Shown here: positions 58,812 through 64,000 of the stretch, one piece after another
How positions within the stretch are numbered: position 1 is the stretch's first letter
Layout: every line of letters begins with the position of its first letter
Assembly: GCF_023898315.1 (NCBI RefSeq)
Contig: NC_064616.1
Span: 541,437,602-541,501,601, forward strand
DNA length: 64,000 nt
From: Schistocerca nitens
Lineage: Eukaryota; Arthropoda; Insecta; Orthoptera; Acrididae
Direction of reading: 5' to 3'
Notes under the pieces: model-generated
The model's database searches: none
What the model was told of the DNA's origin: nothing
Seen by the model: only the letters and a program-made list of their open reading frames with translations
Translations under genes and position numbers: made by a program

Positions 58812-60033
58812 AACTATGCGATGAAAAGTGTCCGGACACGTGGCTGAAAATGACTTACAATTTCGTGGCGCCCTCCATCGGTAGTGCTGGAATTCAGTAT
58901 GGTGTTGTCTCAACCTTAGCCTTGATCATAACTTCCACTCTCGCAGGCATACGTTCACTAAGGTGCGGGAAGTCCGTTCTTCACGGAGTGCTGCACTGAG
59001 GAGAGGTATCGATGTCGGTTGGTGAGGACTGGCACGAAGTCGGCGTTCCAAAACATCCCACAGGTTTTCTGTAGGATTCAGGTCAGGCCTCCGTGCAGGA
59101 GAGTCCATTACAGGGAATTTATTGTCGTGTAACCACTCTGCCACAGGCCGTGCATGATGAACAAATGCTCGATCGTGTTGAAAGATCCAATCGCCATCCA
59201 CGGCACTCTCTTCGACAGCGCGAAGCAAGTGGGTGCTTAAAATATCAATGTAGGCCTGTGATGTGATAGTGGCACGCAAAACCACAAAGAGTGCAAACCC
59301 ACTCCATGGAAAACATGAACACACCACAACACCGCCTCCTGCGAATTTTATTGTTGGCACTACACACCATGGCAGATGACGTTCACACGGCATTCGGCAT
59401 ACCCATACCCTGCCATTTCATCGCCACAATGTGTACCGTGATTCGTCACTCCACTCAACGTTTTTCCACTGTCCAATCATCCGATGTTTACGCTCCTTAC
59501 TCCAAGCGAGCCGTCGTTTGGCATTAATGGGCGTGATTTGTGGCTTATGACCTGCCACTCGACCAAGAAATCCCAGTTTTCTCACCTCCCGTGTAACTGT
59601 CATAGTACTTGCAGTGGATCCTGATGCAATTTGCAATTCCTGTGTGATGGTCTAGATAGATATCAGTCTATTACACATTACGACCCTCTTCAACAGTCAG
59701 CGGTCTCTGCCAGCGAACAGCCGAGGTCGACCTGACGCTTTTGTGCTGTACGTTTCCCTTCACGTTCCCACTTCATTATCAGATCGTAATCAGTGGACCT
59801 ACGGATATTTAGAGGTGTTGAAATATCGCGTACAGATATATGATACAATTAACACCCAATAAACTGGCCAAAGTCTATGTGTTCTTCGGAGCACCCCATT
59901 TTGCTCCCTCACAATGTATAATATCTATTGAGGTCGCTGATATAGAGTACCTGGCAGTAGGTGGCAGCAGAATGCACCTAATATAGAGAACGTATGTTTT
60001 TGGAGGTATCCGAATACTTTTGATCACATAGCG
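58812..60033 (-). mobile_element. Tc1-like DNA transposon 5
   Basis: TA at 58810-58811 and 60034-60035. The ends are AACTATGCGATGAAAAGTGT and ATACTTTTGATCACATAGCG. Same subfamily as element 4 at 20734, in opposite orientation. The right end is immediately followed by a SINE, which duplicated the terminal bases. Confidence 0.93.
58894..59899 (-). pseudogene. Tc1-like transposase of element 5
   Basis: From ATG 59899: MGCSEEHIDFGQFIGC, stop, then VRDISTPLNIRRSTDYDLIM (helix-turn-helix). After a broken region come VRKLGFLGRVAGHKPQITPI, WSDESRYTLWR (first Asp), an in-frame stop, VWVCRMPCERHLP, IFQHDRAFVHHARP (second Asp), PDLNPTENLWDVLERRL (catalytic Glu kept) and PTSIPLLSAALREE. A frameshift then shifts the end, ARVEVMIKAK...TTPY, stopping at 58894-58896. 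Unlike elements 2, 3 and 4, all three catalytic residues survive, but stops and frameshifts kill it. Confidence 0.9.
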
Positions 60034-60035
60034 TA

Positions 60036-60238
60036 AAAAAAATGGTTCAAATGGCTCTGAACACTATGGGACTTAACATCTGAGGTCATCAGTCCTCTAG
60101 AACGTAGAACCACTTAAACCTAACTAACCTAAGGACATCACACTCATCCATGCCCGAGGCAGGATTCAAACCTGCGACCGTAGCAGTCTCGCGGTTCCGG
60201 CCTGAAGCGCCTAGAACCGCACGGCCACCGCGGCCGGC
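60036..60238 (-). mobile_element. tRNA-derived SINE, type A1, at the Tc1 terminus
   Basis: Target duplication CACATAGCGTA (60025-60035) and CACATAGTGTA (60239-60249), 11 bp with one mismatch. The duplicated bases are the last nine bases of Tc1 element 5 plus its TA. The minus strand has the A1 head with B box GGTTTGAATCC (one change) near 60170 and the common tail. Confidence 0.94.
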
Positions 60239-60249
60239 CACATAGTGTA

Positions 60250-61602
60250 TGTCCCCTCATTACGCTCTGCTTTTAGGCCTTCCGGCTGATAACCATATCT
60301 GGAATCTTGCCAGTCTTCGTCCCCATCTCTATCTCCCTTTCTTCTTTTTTGTCCCTTATCTCGCCTTCGTTGAACTTTCGTAGACCTTGGGGTTTCGTTC
60401 CTCTGGGTTTTGCGCGGTGTGGTACCTCAGATCTGCAGTCATTCTGACCTGTCTTGTCGGCGAAAAAGGGCAGACGACCTGGTAGTTATATCCCTTTAAT
60501 CATCCAATCAGTGTAGCACCTTAGTCTCTTAATAAACCATTTACCTTTTCATAATTCGTAGCAGTCTTTGTGATATGACTCTGTCTGTCAACCACGTGAA
60601 CCTTTTGTTTCTCAAATGGTGTGACACCAATGCATGTCTTTTTTCAGATGCAAATGGGATTTTTTGAGTGACTTCAATGCCGTGATCGCGAGCCCATGGT
60701 TTTAATTTGGTTTAGCGTAGTGTCAAACACTGCAGAATATAATAAAACACATTACTAGCGATTGTTTTAGCCCTAGTGTCGATCCGTAGACTACTTTTAT
60801 TGATGTCTTGAAAAATCGAAATATATACCAATTTTTTCCCCCGGCGATACAAGGGGCCACACCTTATACTATAAAATGCAAGAAATTACTTTTGGTCCAC
60901 ATCCTATAATTACCAGCGTCCACACTACGTATTTAGAATTTGAAGAGAAGAATAAATTTACCCCAGATGAGATATTGGTGTGGATGGAGTACAATAAAAG
61001 CTTGCAACATTCCACTTAATTCATTTCTAGTTGCAGATGAAAAACTGCAGATGCTGAAAAACATAATTAGGTTTATAGATGTTTCTCTTCCTAAGTTTGA
61101 CTAATACTTGAGATGTTCATTTGTAACATTTTCGCTTTTGTAGTTCTCTGCAAGTACTGTACAATACCACATGTGGTAAGTAATTACATGCTTTAGATCG
61201 ACCCTATCTCAACTTTCAAATAACTGTTTATAGCTCTTGCGAATAGTATTCATTTCAGGAAATAAATGTAATGAAACCAAAGCTAACTGAAACTACGTTT
61301 CAATGCATGCCTTTCTGGATCATTCTATGACAAAACAACGAAATTCTCTGCGACTCAAAGCTGCTTACATTCCGATTTTTTTTTTTTTACTTTAACTGGA
61401 AGAAAAATGCGCGGATTCATCATAGTCCCGAACACTGCCAAACAGGTAAATTAATTACGGTCAACTGTTGTGTTACATTGTGATGCATTTCAAACCAGTT
61501 TAAAGGATACGATCTGTGCGTCACTATCTGTTGCTGCATAGTTCTTTTCCCCGCTTTGTGGACTTGTCCGCAGCGCCAAGGGTTCCATACTCTTTCACAG
61601 CT
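60250..61602. other. No recognised gene
   Basis: The first 300 bases are pyrimidine-rich; the rest is AT-rich. No coding frame or element recognised. Confidence 0.5.
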
Positions 61603-61741
61603 GAACGGTCAAAGTAAAACAGGTGCTGCCAGAGGTGTTGCGCCACTATCCAATTAGTGCCATCTTACACAACAGTGATTTCATTATTCTTTTTGTTTTG
61701 TTTTCACATTTTTGTGTCTGATCGAATTTTGAGGCACATAA
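61603..61741 (+). repeat. 139-bp direct repeat, copy 1
   Basis: Begins GAACGGTCAAAGTAAAACAG and contains CAGGTGCTGCCAGAGGTGTT and TTTTCACATTTTTGTGTCT. It matches 62891-63029 over the same 139 bases with scattered substitutions. Confidence 0.9.
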
Positions 61742-62890
61742 GGAATGGGTGGTTATGGTCTCATCTTATGAATACTGAAAGACAGTTAGGAGAGTTTTCT
61801 CCTTATGTCCTTCAAAAACGAGTAACAATACGTTTCAGTATGAGCTGAAGCACATGGAAGACGAAAATTTCAAAACAGAATGTATTTTTACGGGAGTACA
61901 ACACAAGAAGCGAAGTTTGTTTATAGCGATGAAATAAGTTGAACTATTTCACAACCATTGTTTTAAAGCAGGACTTTTTACTGAACTCACTGTCTGCTAT
62001 TCATTATACACAAGACCTTGCTTTTTAAGTTTTATAAATATTTGTCTCTGCAGAAGAAGGGAGTATTATAAACTTCTGGGAGTCGTCACAAATTGGTAAG
62101 TATCGTCTTTTTTAGTGACGTCATGGTGTGCATTCACCACCTGTAATCTGTCCTTTTCGAGTTTTAAAACTTCTTCTTCAACGTTTGGCCCACTACTTTT
62201 TTCTATTTTCTTAGTGATGCCGTACTTTGCAACACATTGTCATCTGGTAAGAACGCTATTCGCTCCCACATGTATGCTATCATGCACAGCATGAATGAAC
62301 ATGTCAGAAATTAAATATATGTGTGTGAGTGCGTGTGGCGATTCTGCGGTGAGTTGGGAGGGTGCATACACATGCAGAAGGAGATGATCTGTCCCACAAC
62401 ACTACAAACAGTGGTTCATGAAACATGAGCTATAGTAATCCATTACAATCAGTGCAGGTTAGCAGATAAAGCTTTCCAACAAATGTTAGAATACCAGGGA
62501 GAGAGTATTTTGGTGTAGAGTTGATGCTGTAACTGTTCTACAACTTAAGTGTTAAGAAATTTGTCCATAAAATAAGATAAAATAAAAGATGAACTGTTTT
62601 TCGTGTTCAGTGAGAGCTATTGACGAAAACAGCATTGTATGTGACAAAGGCTGATTAACATTTGGTGTCATATTTCTGATGAAACAGATGGGAGACATGT
62701 GATACGTTTACTGCAGAGCCTAAAGTGTAGCTCCACCGGCATGCACCGGCCGCCGGCTCAAGAAGGGAGTATTCAGGATTCTGGCTTTGGCCTGCACCTT
62801 CCTGTCGGTTATTGCTGTGCAAGCGCGGCCCGGCCGCAGCGCCAGTGTGAACACTGCACTGCACTGCGCCATCGAGGCGCGTCCTAGCCC
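61742..62890. other. Segment between the 139-bp direct repeats
   Basis: About 1.15 kb. AT-rich on the left, with a sharply GC-rich patch at 62,730-62,885 containing GGCCGCCGGC-like runs and a minus frame of 81 codons (62900-62655) without a recognisable domain. The motif AAGAAGGGAGTATT occurs twice (near 62053 and 62761). Confidence 0.5.
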
Positions 62891-63029
62891 GAACGGTCAT
62901 AATAAGACAGGTGCTGCCAGAGGTGTTTCCCCGCTATCCACTTACTGTCATCTTACACAACAATGGTTTCATTATTCGTTTGGTTTGGTTTTCACATTTT
63001 TGTGTCTCATCTAATTTTGAAGCTCATAA
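62891..63029 (+). repeat. 139-bp direct repeat, copy 2
   Basis: Direct repeat of 61603-61741, start to start 1288 bp apart. It could be terminal repeats of a small unknown element, a local duplication, or two copies of a dispersed repeat; the window does not decide. Confidence 0.9.
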
Positions 63030-64000
63030 ATTTTGAAGCCCATCAAGTCTCGGCCTGGCGTGCAGGGTGAACATACGCGTAAGATGTGACGTATCGGTGA
63101 CCAACTGAAGATGGCACTGTGGGAGCGGTGCTCAAGAAGACACTTTTTGCTGTATGCTGTGTGCTGTTACCCTGTCCGCAAACCCTATTCCCCTATTTTG
63201 ATTTCAGAACGTGGGGAAAGCAGCAAAGTTGACAGGTTTACCAACAGTGACAATGAACACATTCTAAGCACCACGTGTGAAAATCAGAGGTAGCCTAAGT
63301 GTGGTCGGCTCATAGGAAGAACTCCTTCTCTTATTGGCGGGAAGACGGAAAAGTGGTGCCTCTAATTGGTGGGAAGAGGGATATGGCGATATGATACTAG
63401 TGAATAGTAATAACTACTTGTATATGACGAGCGTTGGATCACATCAGCGAACACGCCATTACCTGCACAGCTCTATTCTGCCAGTATTACTTCGGCTGTC
63501 AAAAACTGCTATATGTCCACACCCACGGGCTATTCCGTGGAGAATGAAAAACTGATGAAGAAGGAATCCGACGGGAGCATAAATCATTTTATTCCGACTT
63601 ATTCTACTGCTTTCTCCATAATGTTGGGATATCACTTTTACTATCTTGGATCCAGTGTGTACTTTCAGTAGCACTAATTAGGTTTCTGTGTTTTTCATGC
63701 ATTGCCCAAGTTATTTAAGAGAAATAGATATCAGCCAGATTGCATCCTTTGGAAATGACATAGCCAATTTCCTTCTGCATGTTTGCACTCTCATGGTCCA
63801 ATTATCTAAGTAGTTTTGATTAATTTCTCTTTCCTCTCTTCAGAAAATCCACACACATATACTCTCTCTCACTTTCTGTGTCTGTGTAAAAAGGTAGCTA
63901 AAAATTTAGCACGCTTCTGAAGGGAAGGGTTGGAACCATGTGAATATTCCATGATGATTACAATGTGAGGCGTTTACAGGTGCTCCCAGTAGTGACGCCA
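63030..64000. other. No recognised feature
   Basis: AT-rich with short chance frames. A CT-rich stretch with CACACA and CTCTCT runs lies near 63,830-63,890. Confidence 0.5.

Noticed and set aside
1..64000. CRISPR arrays, operons, ribosome binding sites, prophage
   Set aside because: The DNA is eukaryotic (SINEs, LINEs, TA-target transposons); no regularly spaced short repeats were seen.

Overview
The window is intergenic repeat DNA from a large insect genome. The tRNA-derived SINE families, Tc1/mariner subfamilies and LINE ends resemble those I know from grasshoppers and locusts (Schistocerca-like). That assignment is from memory and was not searched. I found no convincing host gene, rRNA gene, functional tRNA gene, CRISPR array or operon. 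Nearly every recognisable open frame is a decayed piece of a transposable element.

The largest structure is an ancient inverted repeat. Bases 1 to about 10,178 are a diverged reverse complement of about 28,578 to 39,176, and the left arm runs off the window start. Each arm holds, from outside in, the 5' half of a non-LTR retrotransposon (LINE) pointing outward, a helix-turn-helix transposase remnant, about 4 kb of unassigned DNA, and a Ty3/gypsy-like gag-pol remnant pointing inward. Each arm also carries private insertions. The left arm has a SINE (4872-5077), about 725 bp at 5292-6016 and a 113-bp tandem duplication at 9363. The right arm has a SINE (34677-34875) and a Tc1 element (29706-31098). 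Removing these leaves about 9.1 and 9.0 kb, so the arms are true counterparts.

The 18-kb spacer (10.2-28.6 kb) holds a nearly intact Tc1 element (11512-12933), a LINE reverse transcriptase fragment (14.8-15.6 kb), a nest of three DNA transposons (17.7-22.0 kb) and a second gypsy-like element with recognisable protease, RT, RNase H and integrase (23.5-27.3 kb). SINEs lie between and inside these.

Right of the inverted repeat, the LINE continues through RT to its C-terminal Cys/His motif near 42.5 kb, interrupted by a deleted mariner (39504-40167). The rest (43-64 kb) is AT-rich with scattered remnants. These are a second LINE piece (46.5-47.3 kb), a decayed copy of a multicopy arthropod protein family of unknown function (50.0-51.4 kb), a 458-bp foldback (52.2-52.7 kb), a second DDE element (54.2-55.3 kb), four CACGTG sites within 308 bp (56.4-56.7 kb), a Tc1 element abutted by a SINE (58.8-60.2 kb) and a pair of 139-bp direct repeats (61.6 and 62.9 kb).

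No genes here act together. The window is a record of successive insertion, duplication and decay. Coordinates of element ends with a visible target-site duplication are reliable to a base or two. Ends of decayed coding remnants are approximate.
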